DNA of 64,000 nt from Strigamia acuminata (GCA_949358305.1 OX442318.1:8170501-8234500); one strand, 5' to 3'; counted from the stretch's first letter, positions 12,401 through 24,745 are shown. The notes: generated by a model not told the origin, from the sequence alone. A program made the numbers and translations.

Positions 12401-12560
12401 CCCGCATCCAAATGCCCGCCTTAAGTTCGATTTCCCCGCACAACACCACCACCACCACCACCTTAACCCCTACCCATTCACCAAACCGCACGTTTAACCC
12501 ATCTAACCTTACAAATTTTAACTTTAACTTTAAACCTCACCTCCAACAACACCCCCACAG

Positions 12561-12728
12561 CATTTCAATCGAATTCCCGAAGCTTTAAGACCATTCAGCA
12601 TCAAATGGGGGGCTCCGATTGGATGCTGCGCTCTCGCAGTCCTCATTCGACCGTCAACCGATCGATGAATCGACTCAAACACGGCGACACCAAATTAGCC
12701 CACACCCACCGCATAAGTATACAAACAA
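12561..12728 (+). CDS. Candidate C-terminal exon (14) of a long TMEM145-like isoform
   Basis: Bounded by the acceptor CACCCCCACAG and the donor ACAA/GTAAGG. One frame is open throughout: FQSNSRSFKTIQHQMGGSDW, then a Ser/Arg-rich stretch ending HTHRISIQT, leaving one base. That base joins in phase to the exon at 12960. Codon usage and composition look coding, in contrast to the flanking low-complexity DNA. The tail would be cytoplasmic, basic and rich in Ser/Thr. The connection to exon 11, 12 or 13 is not resolved: this frame needs one leftover base, and the upstream candidates give zero. It could instead belong to an independent transcript. Confidence 0.45.
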
Positions 12729-12959
12729 GTAAGGCAAATACCCTCGAAAATACGTTTTTGTACGCCCGATTTCGCGTCGAAAAATCGAATTTTCACCATT
12801 TTATCCATTTTATACATTTTTTTTGAAATTATTTTTCACTTTTTTCAATTTTTTCCTCGTTTTTTCGCCATTAAACGGTTTTATTCAGCTCGAATTTCGC
12901 TTTTTTTGGCGATTTTCTTGTCGACTTTTTTATTTCGTTTTATCGATTATCATCTTTAG

Positions 12960-13022
12960 CGGATTTGAAATTGAATAGCAACTCTTTAAGATATCGGTTC
13001 GAAAGGTTCAGACGAGTTGTAC
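12960..13022 (+). CDS. Candidate exon (15) of a long TMEM145-like isoform
   Basis: A 63-nt block between CATCTTTAG and the strong donor GTGAGT. The leftover A of the previous candidate exon plus CG gives Thr, then DLKLNSNSLRYRFERFRRVV, leaving one base. It is strongly basic and aromatic. Phase fits both neighbours. The downstream read-through frame has no support. Confidence 0.4.
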
Positions 13023-13169
13023 GTGAGTACGTGACGCGTTTCTGGGTTTTCAAATTGGTTTTTGGGCCAATTTCGTCCAATTTTTTCCGCTTTTTTGTGC
13101 AAGATGCACATTCCGTCAATTTATCTATTTATTGCATTAATTATAATCGACGTATCAAAAGTTAAAAAA

Positions 13170-14350
13170 TAAATAAAACGTTCATTTCCTTCTATTCTTT
13201 CTCTCTTTTTGACCCAATTGAATCATTCAAATAGTACAACCGCAATAATCTCATTCTACGGTTGCCAAAAGCGTCAAAATCGGAAAAATCTCCATTTATT
13301 TCTCATTTCTTCGCATCCCTTTAAACAACTACAACTCCAGTTTGAATAAACCAAATGTCGTTTTATACAGATGAAAAAAAAGACGGAAAATGTTCATCTC
13401 CATCTGTTCTCTCTCTTTTTGACCCAATTAAACGAATCAACCGCAATTGTGTCATTTTTATGTTCAAAATTGGAAAATGTTAATTTTCCATCATTTCTTC
13501 GTGCAATTTTCACTCCCAAATGTCATTTTTCAGTTTAAAACAATGCAAGATAATCATTTCCACCTGTTTTTACTCTCTTTTTGACCCAATTGAATGAATA
13601 AACACAAATCCGAAGCGCAATTTCGCCATTTTGCAGTTTGAAAACGAGAAAACGTTCATTTTCTTTTAGCATCTCTTTAAAGATGTACACCGACGATTTC
13701 AGCAACGAAATGTCATTTTCCAGTTCGGAAAAAGTGAAATCTTCGTTTCTATTAGTCCTGTGCTCTCTTTTTGATCCAATTAGACGAACAAACACAAATT
13801 AGGAGCGCAATAATGTCGTTTGCAATTCGGAAACGGAAAATTTTCATTCGTTCCCATCTCTTTAAGTAGTAGAGTTTAATAAATCAAATTATCATTTTGT
13901 AGTTATATATTCAGAAATAAATATTTTTTTTTTAACTTTTGTCTATTTCTTTCTGTTTTTTGTCCCCAATGAAATTAAATAAATATAAATTTTAATTTCG
14001 CAATGTAAATGTCAATTTCCAAGCATTTATTCTTTGCTTTTAATTTAACCCTAATTGGAGAATGTGTCATTTTGCAAGTTCGCAAGTGGAAAAATTGCTC
14101 AGCTTTTTCCAATTTTCGCTCAATTTTTAATGCAATTAATTGAGTAAATAGAAATCGAGACCGTAAAGTGTCATTTCGCAAGTGCGGAAAACATGAAAAT
14201 GCCGGGGAAAATGCTCATTTTTATCCATTACCCTTCAGTTTTTGACCAAATAAAGTGAGTTAATCTGACCTGAGACTAAAGAAAATATCATTTCATAATT
14301 TAATAAGTTGAAAAAAATGTTCATTACCGTCAGTTTTTCACCCATTTAAT
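13170..14350. repeat. Long-period (about 165-210 bp) imperfect tandem repeat
   Basis: Blocks containing CTCTCTTTTTGACCCAATT recur near 13200, 13410, 13570, 13760 and more weakly near 13950 and 14230. Each is followed by a stretch with GTCATTTTGCAGTT-like and GGAAAATGTTCATTTTC-like segments. It lies inside the intron between candidate exons 15 and 16. Confidence 0.7.
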
Positions 14351-14439
14351 TGAATAAAACCGAAATTCCTTTACAAAATACCGCTTTTATTCATTTTTTC
14401 CATATTTTTCTCTAAATATCTACAAGAAGCCTAGAAATT

Positions 14440-14830
14440 TTGGCCAAAATGTCACAAATTTGGCCTAAAATGTCAAAAATTTGATCTAAAATGTCACAAA
14501 TTTGGTCTAAAATGCCAAAAAATTGATTTAAATTATCAAATTTTGATCTAAAATACTAAATTTGGATCTAAAATATCAAATTTGGATCTAAAATATAAAA
14601 ATTTTGATCTAAAATATATAAATTTTGATCTAAAATATAAAAATTTTGATCCTAATTATCTAATTTTGATCTAAAATATCTAATTTTGATCTAAAATATC
14701 TAATTTTGATCTAAAATATCTAATTTTGATCTAAAATATCTAATTTTGATCTAAAATATCTAATTTGGATCTAAAATATCAAAATTTTGGTCTAAAATAT
14801 CAAATTTTATCCTTAAAAATTCAAACTGTA
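14440..14830. repeat. 20-bp minisatellite
   Basis: Unit ATTTTGATCTAAAATATCTA, most regular at 14650-14770, with a related variant (TTTGGTCTAAAATGTCACAA) on the left. T-tracts and A-tracts alternate at about 10-bp spacing. Confidence 0.9.
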
Positions 14831-14954
14831 CATCAAAATCTCATAAAAAAATAAATTTTTAAAAAAAATACCAAAAACGTGATATTTTTTGCACCCGTCA
14901 ATTTATCAAACATCTGCAACTCGAACGAAATTAATATATTTCGCTTGTAATTAG

Positions 14955-15007
14955 ACGTTTCTCGAACTGCGCGATTTAATGCGCGCAAAATTGTACGTTT
15001 TAACTGA
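14955..15007 (+). CDS. Candidate terminal exon (16) of a long TMEM145-like isoform
   Basis: After the acceptor CTTGTAATTAG, the leftover C of exon 15 plus AC gives His, then VSRTARFNARKIVRFN and a TGA stop at 15005-15007. The chain 14-15-16 therefore keeps phase at both junctions and ends in a short basic tail. The sequence after the stop (to about 15150) is unique and would be 3' untranslated. Motif-free; support rests on splice sites, phase and composition. Confidence 0.35.
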
Positions 15008-15229
15008 GGAAAACAAATCCTTTTCCTCGTTTGAAAATTTACGACCGTTTAATGAATTTCGATACAAACTCGGCCCTGAAAACCCCCACGAATCGTCACA
15101 ATGTGGGAGGCGACTCCTGCAAATGCTCAGGCATCTCAAATCCATTTTTAACCCTAAAATTCTAAGCTACCACAAAAAAAAAACATTTTTATCCATTTTC
15201 TTCCAAACTAATTAATTTTTATAACTAAA

Positions 15230-15880
15230 AAAAATAAAAAACAAACAAAAACAACAATTTGACCACTAAAAAAACCCCAAAACGCCTAATAACCCCAAAA
15301 CCCCAAAAGAAACCTCTAAGAAACCCCAATAAACCTCCAATAAACCCCAATAAACCTCCAATAAACCCCAATAAATCTAAAAGAAACCCCAATAAACTTA
15401 AAAGAAACCCCAATAAACCTAAAAGAAACCCCAGTAAGCCAAGAAATCCCAAAGGAAACCCCAAAAACGTCTAATTACTCCCTTCCCCAAAAAAAAAAAC
15501 CCCAAAATCTCTAATTACCCCCAAAAATCCCAAAAGAAACCCCAAAAACGTCTAATTACTCCCCAAAAAACCAAAAGAAACCCCCAAAACGTCTAATTAC
15601 CCCCAAAAATCCCAAAAGAAACCCCAAAAACGACTAATTACTCCCAAAAAACCCAAAAGAAACCCCCAAAACGTCTAATTACCCTCTAAAAACCCACTAG
15701 AAACGCCAATAAACCTAAAAGAAACCCAAAAACCCAAAAGAAACCTCAAAAAACTCAAAAAACCCCTAAAAAAACCTCAAAAAAACCACCAAAAACCCCC
15801 AAAAACCATTAAATGATCAAGATTAACATTATTCCAACCCCTAAACAACATAGAAATCCAAAAACCAAAAACCCCTTCAA
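15230..15880. repeat. A/C-rich about 20-21-bp minisatellites
   Basis: Units such as AAACCCCAATAAACCTAAAAG and, further right, CCCCAAAAACGTCTAATTAC. Strong strand asymmetry (A and C on plus). The open frames, rich in Asn, Pro and Lys (plus) or Gly, Phe and Leu (minus), are repeat artefacts. Confidence 0.9.
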
Positions 15881-15889
15881 AAAAACCGC

Positions 15890-16350
15890 AATTTCTCCAA
15901 CCCTTTTGGACACCACCAACTGGCGATTATTCGCCTTTTGCCAACAAAAACATCAAAATTGATGCCGATTGCAACAATCGCGTGAGGGTCCGCGCAAAGA
16001 ATGGAAGGGGGAAAAAATAAGTAGTACAAAGGTGAAGGATTTTGCGCTCGCTGACATATTTCTTGACTTCCTTTACAAATATTCTTCCCCCTTCTTTCTC
16101 TAAAGGGTGGGGGTTGATGTTGATAACCCCTTGGTGGCCCGACCAATCAACTGGTGCATAAAGTACACGTGCACAGCACGCGACAACTGGATGAGTGGCG
16201 CCGCACCATGGCAAAAAAAACACCCCGTCCCGACAAGCAAAAGAAAGCCGCAACAAGAATGACCAAAATGGACACACCGGAGGAGCGTCGTTGCTTTTTA
16301 TTATTATTATTATTATTCCGCCGCGCCACAACACCCAAAAATCTACGCTG
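15890..16350. other. Unique higher-complexity island
   Basis: A non-repetitive stretch with CpGs and a (TTA)n/(TTATTATT) run near 16297-16318. Overlapping open frames exist on both strands, but none has convincing splice sites or recognisable residues. Possibly conserved non-coding DNA; nothing specific is supported. Confidence 0.4.
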
Positions 16351-16364
16351 GAATTTAATAAAAC

Positions 16365-17060
16365 CTATTCAGGGCCCCATTCGTCATGTATAAGAATTCT
16401 ACAATCTCGGGGCCCTCGGTTACGGGGCCCCACAGATTCTGATTATTCTATTCTGTTGATATTTTAGTGTTTTTACAATTTTGTTTCATTTTGGGGTACC
16501 TAATTGGGGCCCCAGTCTCCTGCTGGGGCCCTACTAATTTAGAAAGGCCCCAAAAATCATCGGGGGCCCTTTGTGGGTCTAATCGTGAGTTTTAAGCCAT
16601 TTTAAAACTGATTTTCACTCAATTTTAAACAATTGGGGCCCCAGTGACCTAAATGCGTTTCTGTGGCCCCACTCGTGGGCCCCAGAGGGCCCCCGAGTGG
16701 AAAGTTAACTCAACGGTTTTGAGGTTAAATTATACGTTTTAATTTTGAAAATTAGGGGCCCGAGTGACCTGAATGCGTTGCTGGGGCCCTAAAAATTTAG
16801 GTACTACAAACGCAAAAATAATAGGGGCACCAAAAGTCATTGGGGGCCCCTTTTTGAAATTAAGTATTTTTTAAAAAAGGATTTTGACTCAATTTGAAAC
16901 AATTTGGGCCCCCGGTGGCCTAAATGCGCCTCTGCGAGCCCAATCGTGGGCCCCAGAGGGCCCCCGAGTGGAAAGTGAACTCAACAGGTTTGAGGTCAAA
17001 TTATATTTATTAATTTTGGAATTCGGGGGCCCCTCGGCTTCTCGGGGCCCCAAACTGCGC
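16365..17060. repeat. GGGCCC-rich array
   Basis: At least two diverged long copies (about 300 bp apart) containing GGGGCCCCAGTGACCTAAAT, GTGGGCCCCAGAGGGCCCCC and GAGTGGAAAGT. Same compositional style as 5150-5900, but a different sequence. Confidence 0.75.
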
Positions 17061-17289
17061 AGTTATAAATCGGTTTATGCGCGACGTCTTTTACTCGCAC
17101 GAAAAAACGACTAAAACGCACAAAAAACGTCGTTTCGTTTTATAATTGCGCATAATTTTATCGTTTTCAACGAGTCGGACTTGTCGGATGTCTCCCAGAG
17201 CCTTTTCAGCCCCGAAATATAATTTGCAAACGTCTTTTGTGCCGTTACTTAATTTTAAATCATTTTAAACGTCAATACCAAGTCAATGG

Positions 17290-17440
17290 GCTCCTTCCTC
17301 TCAATCCCCCACAGATGACGTCATGTGTGCGACCGGCTGTTTTTCATGCAGAGTCCGTCTGTCTCGACAGGCGCAACACTCCCGTCCCAGGCGGAGATAA
17401 GCGATGTCACGGGGACTGTGTCATGAAAATAATCGAGAAA
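17290..17440. promoter_or_regulatory. Island with a perfect CRE palindrome
   Basis: TGACGTCA at 17316-17323 sits in a compact, GC-moderate unique block that also holds GATAAG and CATGAAAATAATC. The surrounding DNA is GGGCCC array on the left and poly-T on the right. A CREB/ATF-type site by motif only. Confidence 0.35.
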
Positions 17441-17799
17441 AAAAATTTAAATTTTATAAATAAATTTTTTTTTTGTGTTTCGTTTTGGGTTTTTAATTAC
17501 GAAACACTTGTGGGTCGGATTCGATGGTGTTGTGAGTGCAGTGAGAAATGCCAGGTGAAAGTTATTCAAAGTTGTGCCACGACAGTGATGGCTCCTCCCT
17601 CGTAAATGCATGGTTACAAAGGGTTGAGTCATGCAAATTTTTTTTTTTTTTTTTTTTAATTATTGATTTGTGTTTGCGAGTGTTCAGAAGCTTCGTGAGC
17701 CGGTGGAAGGACAGACGGTTTGGTTTTTTTGCATCCGAAAACAATTTGGTGGAAAATCCGAAAACGGAATTTTAGAATTTTTATTTTTTATTTTTTTAT

Positions 17800-18240
17800 T
17801 TTGGTGATTTTTCAACTTAAAAACAATGTTGACATGCATTATTGATGTTTCTTTCACTCAAAAACACAATTGTTTGTATTAATTTAATGTTTTTAGCTTT
17901 TTTTTTAAAAAATTTATTTTTGTTTTTGTTTTTTCAACTAAAAACAATGTTCGTATATATTATGTGTGTTTTTTTAAGCTACAAACAATGTTGACGTTTT
18001 TCATTCGAAAACAAATTTTAAAAGCAATTATTTCCTGCATTGTTGATGTTTTTCACTCGAAAACAAATTTTAAAAACAATTATTTCATGCATTGTTGATG
18101 TTTTTCACTCGTAAACAAAATTTAAAAGCAATTATTTCATGCATTGTTGATGTTTTTCACTCGAAAACAAAATTTAAAAGCAATTATTTATATTACTTTG
18201 ATGTTTTTCGCATTTTTTAAAAAAAAAAATTATTTCACTC
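17800..18240. repeat. About 55-bp tandem repeat
   Basis: Repeats of GCAATTATTTCATGCATTG, TTGATGTTTTTCACTCGAAA and ACAAAATTTAAAA in series, with four clear copies around 17995-18195 and degenerate ones outside. Confidence 0.8.
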
Positions 18241-18949
18241 GAAAAAGAACTTGAGAAACTTGATTGATGTAAGATGTTGATTTATTCCGCATGTAATTGT
18301 ATTATTGATGGTTTTTTCGTGTGTTTTTCCAACCGAAAACAATCTTGGGAGACAATTCCAGTCTCTGTTTTTATTGTTTCCATAAGCAGGCAGTCGGTGC
18401 ATTTAAAAAGTCGTGTTTTCGATGTTTATGTTTTAGTTTTGTGATATTAAAAAGTAGAAAACCAAACACAAACACCTAAAACAATTAAAACACCGTAAGT
18501 GACAATTTTAAACATTTATTTCAATTAACACCCATTTTTTCTCCACTTTTGTTTTTAAATAAAATATTTAAATATCCACTTGTAAATGATATTCATTCAA
18601 ACAAATTCACACTTCCTCGTGAAGAAAATTTCATTTTAAAACAACGTTTTAACGTTCAAAAATGAATTCGATTAATTTTGCAAAAACTCAGCAAATTACA
18701 AGTAATTTTTCACATTCATCTTTTTCTTTTGTGATGTCAAAAAATACAAAAACCAAAACACAAACACCAAAAACACCACTTTATAATCACCCAACACCTA
18801 CAATTCAATTTTTCACTAAAAACCCAACAAAAAACACCCTAAAACACCCACAAACCATCACCAAAAACTCCAACTCTTTCCTAAACTCCCTAAAACAACC
18901 TCTTTTTAATTCCTACAAACAAACACAAAATGGCCGACACTTCCAATTC

Positions 18950-19475
18950 TTCTAAAGCTCGCAGGTGAAGCATCCAACCTCAAAAACCAAACCCCAAAAC
19001 CCAAAAACAAAACAATCTCACACAAATCCACTTCCCCAACCCAACAAACCTCAACAAAAACACCAAAAACCACCAAAAAACCCAAACTAAAAACTCCCTT
19101 TTATCAATTTCTCAAAAAAAGAACCATCCTTTGCTACCAAAAAACAACCAAAACCCAAAAACAAAACAATCTCACACAAATCCACTTCCCCAACCCAACA
19201 ATCCTCAACAAAAACACCAAAAACGACCAAAAATCCCAAACTAAAAATTCCTTTTATCAATTTCTCAAAAAAAGAACCATCCTTTCCTACCAAAAAAAAA
19301 AAACCAAAACCCAAAACCCAAAAACAAAACAATCTCACACAAATCCACTTCCCCAACCCAACAATCCTCAACAAAAACACCAAAAACCACCAAAAATCCC
19401 AAACTAAAAATTCCTTTTAAGCTTTTATCAATTTCCCAAAAAAGAACCATCCTTTGCTACCAAAACCCAAATAAC
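18950..19475. repeat. About 160-bp tandem repeat, three copies
   Basis: The segment beginning AACAATCTCACACAAATCCA occurs near 19010, 19166 and 19328. Each copy continues through CCCCAACCCAACAATCCTCA to TTTATCAATTTCTCAAAAAA and ACCATCCTTTGCTACC. Copies are nearly identical, so the duplication looks recent. Strongly A/C-rich on plus. Confidence 0.88.
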
Positions 19476-19779
19476 CATAACAAAAACGGCATTTTCTCAT
19501 TGTTTTTTGCCTCCTAGCTGTTTTATTAGATGTGAAAACCCATAAAACCAAGAAACCCATAATTAATCATCTTTTTTATTCCCATTTTTTCCCCCTTTTT
19601 ATTTATTATCCTGCTTCCTATATTTTTTAACTCCCCAAAACCATCTTGATAAACATGATTATCCATGCTTCCTTACGATAATTAACCCACCTTTTTTTCT
19701 TTCCTTCTCCCAATCCGAAAACCATCGAGCGAAACATGATTATTGATGCTTTTTTTCCACCCATAATTGACACGATGAA

Positions 19780-20240
19780 AAAAAATTAATTATGCAAATT
19801 CGCCAAGTCGCAATACCATCTGCCATCCCCTCAAGACATGGGAAACGTGCAATAATCACAATTTATATGCATAACGGAATAATTTTTCCACCTGCCGCTA
19901 AAATAAAGAAACTTTGTGTGTCACGGTGTTGGGTCTCACTCGGTCGGTTGTTTGGACGCGTCAAGTCGCGGCATTCGGGGGTCCGTTGACCTTTGGTCGT
20001 CTCGCGGACCCGTCGGTGTCGTTGGGTGTTTTATTTTAAGGGAATCGCTCGTTTTTTTTTCTTTTTTCGTTCGGCAGTTTTCTTCGAACAGTAAAAGTTA
20101 ATGGCGGCGTGTTCTCGGAAGAGCGAAATGCAAGCGCTCGGCTCGTTTAATATTCGCCGTTGTTGCGGCGAGTGAGAGATTGGTTGCACCTGGTCAACGT
20201 GTAAAACAGCCGTTAACCCTTTTCTTCCGTACACATTGGG
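19780..20240 (+). promoter_or_regulatory. Candidate promoter or first-exon island
   Basis: A CpG-containing unique block between low-complexity regions. At 20101 an ATG opens MAACSRKSEMQALGSFNIRR, followed by Cys-Cys-Gly and a donor-like GA/GTGAGAG. No partner exon was found downstream. The left part (about 19910-20030) is CpG-rich. This may be a transcription start region or a non-coding regulatory island. Confidence 0.25.
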
Positions 20241-20489
20241 TTGATGAGGAAGGTTAAGGAGTTCCTGAGACGTGTTTCCTCTTGGGTTGGATGCGGGGAA
20301 TACAAAAATGGTGGAAAGTGTTGGTTGGTTTGGATTGTGTTTGGGGCTGGAATGGATGGGGAAAATGTGTGATGGGATGGGAATTTGGGGGTTGAGATGT
20401 TTGAGTGGATATTAAAATGGAATGGAATTTGAATTGTGTAAGGGAAATATATACCCAAATTTTGAGTACAAGGAAAGGGAATGGAAACT

Positions 20490-21080
20490 GAAAATATATA
20501 CCAAAAATTTAATGAGTAGTAAAAATTTAGTCTAACATGTACGCTGAATACCAGAAATTTACCAAAAATTTACTAACATATCCACTCACTATACCAAAAA
20601 TTTACTAACATATTCACTCAGTACCAAAAATGTACTAACATTCACTCAGTACCAGAAATTTACTAATATATTCAATGACTACCAGAAATTTAAAAATATA
20701 TTTATTGACTATCACCTGAAATTTACTAATTTATTCACTGACTACCAGAAATTTAAAAATATATTCACAGAATACCAGAAATTTAAAAATATATTCACTG
20801 ACTACCAGAAATTTACTAATATATTCACTGACTACCAGAAATGTACTAATATATTCAGTACCAGAAATTTAAGCAAAATCTTATCTGACTACAAGAAATT
20901 TACCAAAAACTTCTCTCAGTACCAAAAATTTACTAACACATTCTCTGACCATCAGAAATTTACCAAAATCTTCACTGACTACCAAAAGTTTACCAAAATC
21001 TTCACCGACTACCAAAAATTTACCTAAATCTTCACCGAATACCAAAAATTTACCAAAACAATCACTAAATTCCAAAATCT
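20490..21080. repeat. About 30-bp minisatellite
   Basis: Unit near ACTAATATATTCACTGACTACCAGAAATTT (30 bp), degrading on the right into AAATCTTCACCGACTACCAA. The long minus-strand frame rich in GKFLVV over it is a repeat artefact. Confidence 0.88.
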
Positions 21081-23980
21081 TACCCAAATCTTCCCAAAAT
21101 TCCCAAACAACCCAAAAAATTCCCAATCCACTCAAAAATCCTCCCCAAAAATATCCTAACCATCAAAAACACACCCAAAAATCCACTTAAACACCAAAAA
21201 CACATCCAAAACCCACCCAAACCACCAAAAATAAAAACTGACCTTGACCACCCAATCCCAAATCCACCGACCACCACCCACCAACCCCCCATACCAATAT
21301 AACCACCAACAACCAACACCCAACTCTTGACTTCCATTTATTTCTTCATCTCAAATCACTGCTGTCCGATCCCATGGGAAACACTCGTCCGTCTCACCTG
21401 CATAATATACTCATCAATAACACAAGGCGATCAAACCGGACACCCCACACCCCCACCAATGACCAAACCCACGCTCACCACCCCCCAAACCCCACCCAAC
21501 ACTCCCCCGACCCAAAAAACCAAAAACCAACACCAAAAAACCCAAATCCACCCCTAAACTTTCGATTTCCCCTCAAAATCGAAACCAACAACTCACAAAG
21601 CTGTCTAGACTCTCCAAGTACCCTGACCCCTTCCCTGACCCCATTCCCCCCTTTGGACACCCAAGAAGATTAAGAAAACAAAAAAAATCAAATCAGACCG
21701 GTCCGAGACAGGTCCGAGACGAGTCCGAGAGGTCACAGTGGCCGTGCGACCCTTTACTGACCAATAGTGGACACCCAGTGGACAATATCGTCCTAACTGG
21801 TCCGATTTTTTTCCTTTTTTCTCTTTTATCAAGCTTGGGACGGGGGTTAAATTCATTAGATCCGTCCACAATGCATTCCCATCAAGTTCGGAGTGGACAA
21901 AGGAAAAAAAATGGACCCTCGTCTCAAAAGAGAAAACCACCATAAATATGTCTGCGCCGTTCCAGACGTATTCAACTGGTCACACACTCATTAAATTCAT
22001 TACTTTTGCTTGGTCAAGCACGTATCAATAAACCAAACACACTTTCACATCTAAATCGCACCAATTTTATTTGTTTTTCTTTCTTTTTTCCAATGTTTTG
22101 CGGCGAATTGAATGCGAAAAACCACCCGCACCCACTCGACTCCCCCACGCCGACTGTCTAGACACGAGACGAGACAAGAGCGGGGGCGAGAAACGACTAA
22201 TAACGGACGTGCAAAAGAAATGCGCGAAAACTCTATCCGCGATTAAATATTTCGTTTCGTTCGCCCTGCACAGAAATCGGCTGGAAATTCGCGAGAATTC
22301 AACACCATACATGCCTGTTGGTGTTTTTTTTCGGTGGGCACCGGGGCCCAGGGCCCCTAAAATCAAAAAATTGACACAAAATAATATTTTACATTTTAAT
22401 TGTAATTTTAGTGTTGAATTTGGGGTCCCAGTGATGTTTTTTGATTAATATTCGGGGCCCCAATGTTGTATTTAGGGTTATGGGGCCCCGTAGGATGCGA
22501 GTGTTTGGAAATAAAATGTTTTAAAAATTTCTTACCTTCTTATGGTTTTCGTCTCGTAAGGTTTGCGGTAATTTCGAGGTATGATAGTAATAATTAAGGC
22601 AGTTGTATTAAGATATAATTAGTTGTTCGCAACCGTCGAGTTTCGCCATCTTTAAAAATGCATTTAACACCTCGTGACAAAAAGCGGTAATTGCAATTAA
22701 GAGCGCCGTTAACGCAATGAATATATACATCGTTATTCTGAAATGAATTGAAATTTATTCGTCAAATAAAAAGTTTTGAAAAGCTAAATCATGGAAATGA
22801 ATGTTACACAACAAATACAATTTGTTGGATTTGAAAAAGAAAATTGAAATACACAAGTGACATGGAAATGGAATTTACACAAAAGAAAAACAGTGAATAA
22901 ACAAACGGTCAAGAAGTGTGTTTTGGTCACATTACCCCATCGTTTAGTGACCACAGGGGGTACTACTGGTCTTTATTGAGTGACCACATGCTGGCTACTC
23001 AAGAAATGGTCAAAATCCGATCGTTTTTTTCAGTATTTTCACACGCGAAATGTCAAAAACGTCAACAAATGTCAACCATTTTTAAAATAAATAAGTGAAT
23101 TGGAAAGTACATTAAACCCTATTTCACAAAAAAAAAAATATTAATATAAAAGAAAAAAAAACATCTTGTAAATTGCTCATGTATAATTTATAATGATTAA
23201 TATTAAAAAAAAAAAAAAAAAAAATCAGGTCCCCCAACCAATACCGCCCTTGGCACATTTTCAAGGTCACCGTTATTTTTCATTAAATTAATTACAAAAT
23301 AAATATACACAACATTTTCAAAAACCCGAAAATTCAATTTACGAAAATAAAAAAAACAAAATAAAAAAAATCAATCCATCAAAAGAAAATAAATATTAAA
23401 AAAAAAATTATAAAAAATAAAAAAACACAAAAATTTTAAAAACTAAAAAATAAAAAACCAAAAATTAAATTATAAAAATTCCAATTTTTTTTTTCATAAA
23501 AATAAAAATAAAAATAAAAAAAACAAAAATAAAAAAAAACAAAAATAAAAAAAAACAAAAATAAAAAACGAGGTTATCTCGGGTCATGTCAAACCGAAAA
23601 TAGAAAAAGAGCACGTGGACAATAATCCCACTTATACAACCAAAAATTCATCATTTTTTTTCTCTCCTCGTGAAACGAAATCTTTGCAAAACTAAACTCG
23701 TCTTGAAAAGACCTTTTAGAGGTCAAGGGAGCTTCGACCTCAAAAAACCGACACGTGCGGCCAACATACATGATAAAATCCTATATATATAAAAAAAAAT
23801 AAAAATAAAAAATAAAACTATAAAAAAAAAAATCCAAAATACCAAATTTCAAACAAAAAAACCGTTAAAACATCTCCCGAGTCCCCAAAAACCCAAAAAC
23901 CCCAAAAAACAAAACACTCGATCCGACATATTTAAACATAAACAGTCATTCCTCTTGCGCACACAAACACAATCCATAGA
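21081..23980. other. Gene-poor region with scattered islands
   Basis: A/C-rich simple DNA fills 21100-21330 and 21430-21560. Unique islands occur near 21340-21430, 21560-21960, 22100-22320 and 22560-22740; the last has several TAATTA/TAATTG homeodomain-type cores. A small GGGCCC patch lies at 22340-22490. A/T homopolymer DNA dominates 23100-23570. No coding exon is supported. Confidence 0.5.
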
Positions 23981-23984
23981 CAGC

Positions 23985-24300
23985 AATATTCCAGATGAAC
24001 AATAAATATCCTTCAATGTAATTAATCCATGGATTACACATTCCAGGACAAACCAATCCAGATAGAGAGCGCACAACACATCACTATGAAATTCACTCAA
24101 CCGGGTATCCGTATCGACGAAAATCGTATCCACAGGTGTACATTTAATCCACGGGTTGATACACCTGTCACCCATGCCTGAGATTCTAACCTGTGAATCA
24201 TCGGAAATCACAAGTTAGGGTCTCAGGGAATGGGGAAGCAGGTTCGCTCCCTTTTCCATCTCCGCGCAGCACGGAACCATGGCGCTTCTCTGCAAATATC
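23985..24300. promoter_or_regulatory. Palindrome-rich island with K50-homeodomain and E-box motifs
   Basis: TAATCCATGGATTA (24023-24036) is a perfect 14-bp palindrome with the TAATCC core on both strands. ACAGGTGTA (24132-24140) and TACACCTGT (24160-24168) form a perfect inverted repeat around another TAATCC (24145-24150). TAATCC is the core bound by Otx/Bicoid-type (K50) homeodomains; CAGGTG is an E-box. A long minus-strand open frame crosses the island, but it lacks a recognisable fold. Confidence 0.4.
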
Positions 24301-24479
24301 ACAAAAAAATGAGAAAATCGCGTTAAAAACGGGGAAATAAATAGAAAGGAGGCGAAATCAGGCTGGAAAAAATGTAAATCACTCGAGGAAATGAATCATG
24401 TGCACGTGGAAACGTGAAGAAAAAAATAAAATGAAAAAATATTATGTATCAAATAGAGATAAGATGGCTAAGGAAAAAG

Positions 24480-24745
24480 CACGCAAATACTGCACCCAGG
24501 CAAAGGTCGATCGGGTGCCGATGATAAAGCCGTGGTGGTTTCAACGTGTCCGTCTCGGTGTGTTTGGAGCCGATGTGCTTGTTTGGGGCTCGGAATCCGC
24601 TCAGACGTTGCTCAGACGGGAGGGAGTGTGAGGGAGGTAGCCCCCGGGATCCTGAGGACCCTCCGCCATTTTGACTCGGCAGTCCGCTGCCACTTCGCGC
24701 CAAAAGGGGGGGTGAAGTACCGAACAGAGCAAGCGCAAATGCCAG
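24480..24745 (-). promoter_or_regulatory. GC-rich candidate promoter island
   Basis: A GC-rich block containing an E2F-like TTTTGGCGCGAA (minus strand, about 24693-24704). Downstream on minus is CAAAATGGCGG, in good initiation context, opening MAEGPQDPGGYLPHTPSRL before a stop. No donor was identified. It could be a minus-strand first exon or simply a CpG-rich regulatory block. Confidence 0.25.

Noticed and set aside
24230-24300. B-box-like GGTTCGCTCC suggesting a tRNA
   Set aside because: No A box at the right distance and no cloverleaf could be drawn; no tRNA gene is supported anywhere in the window.
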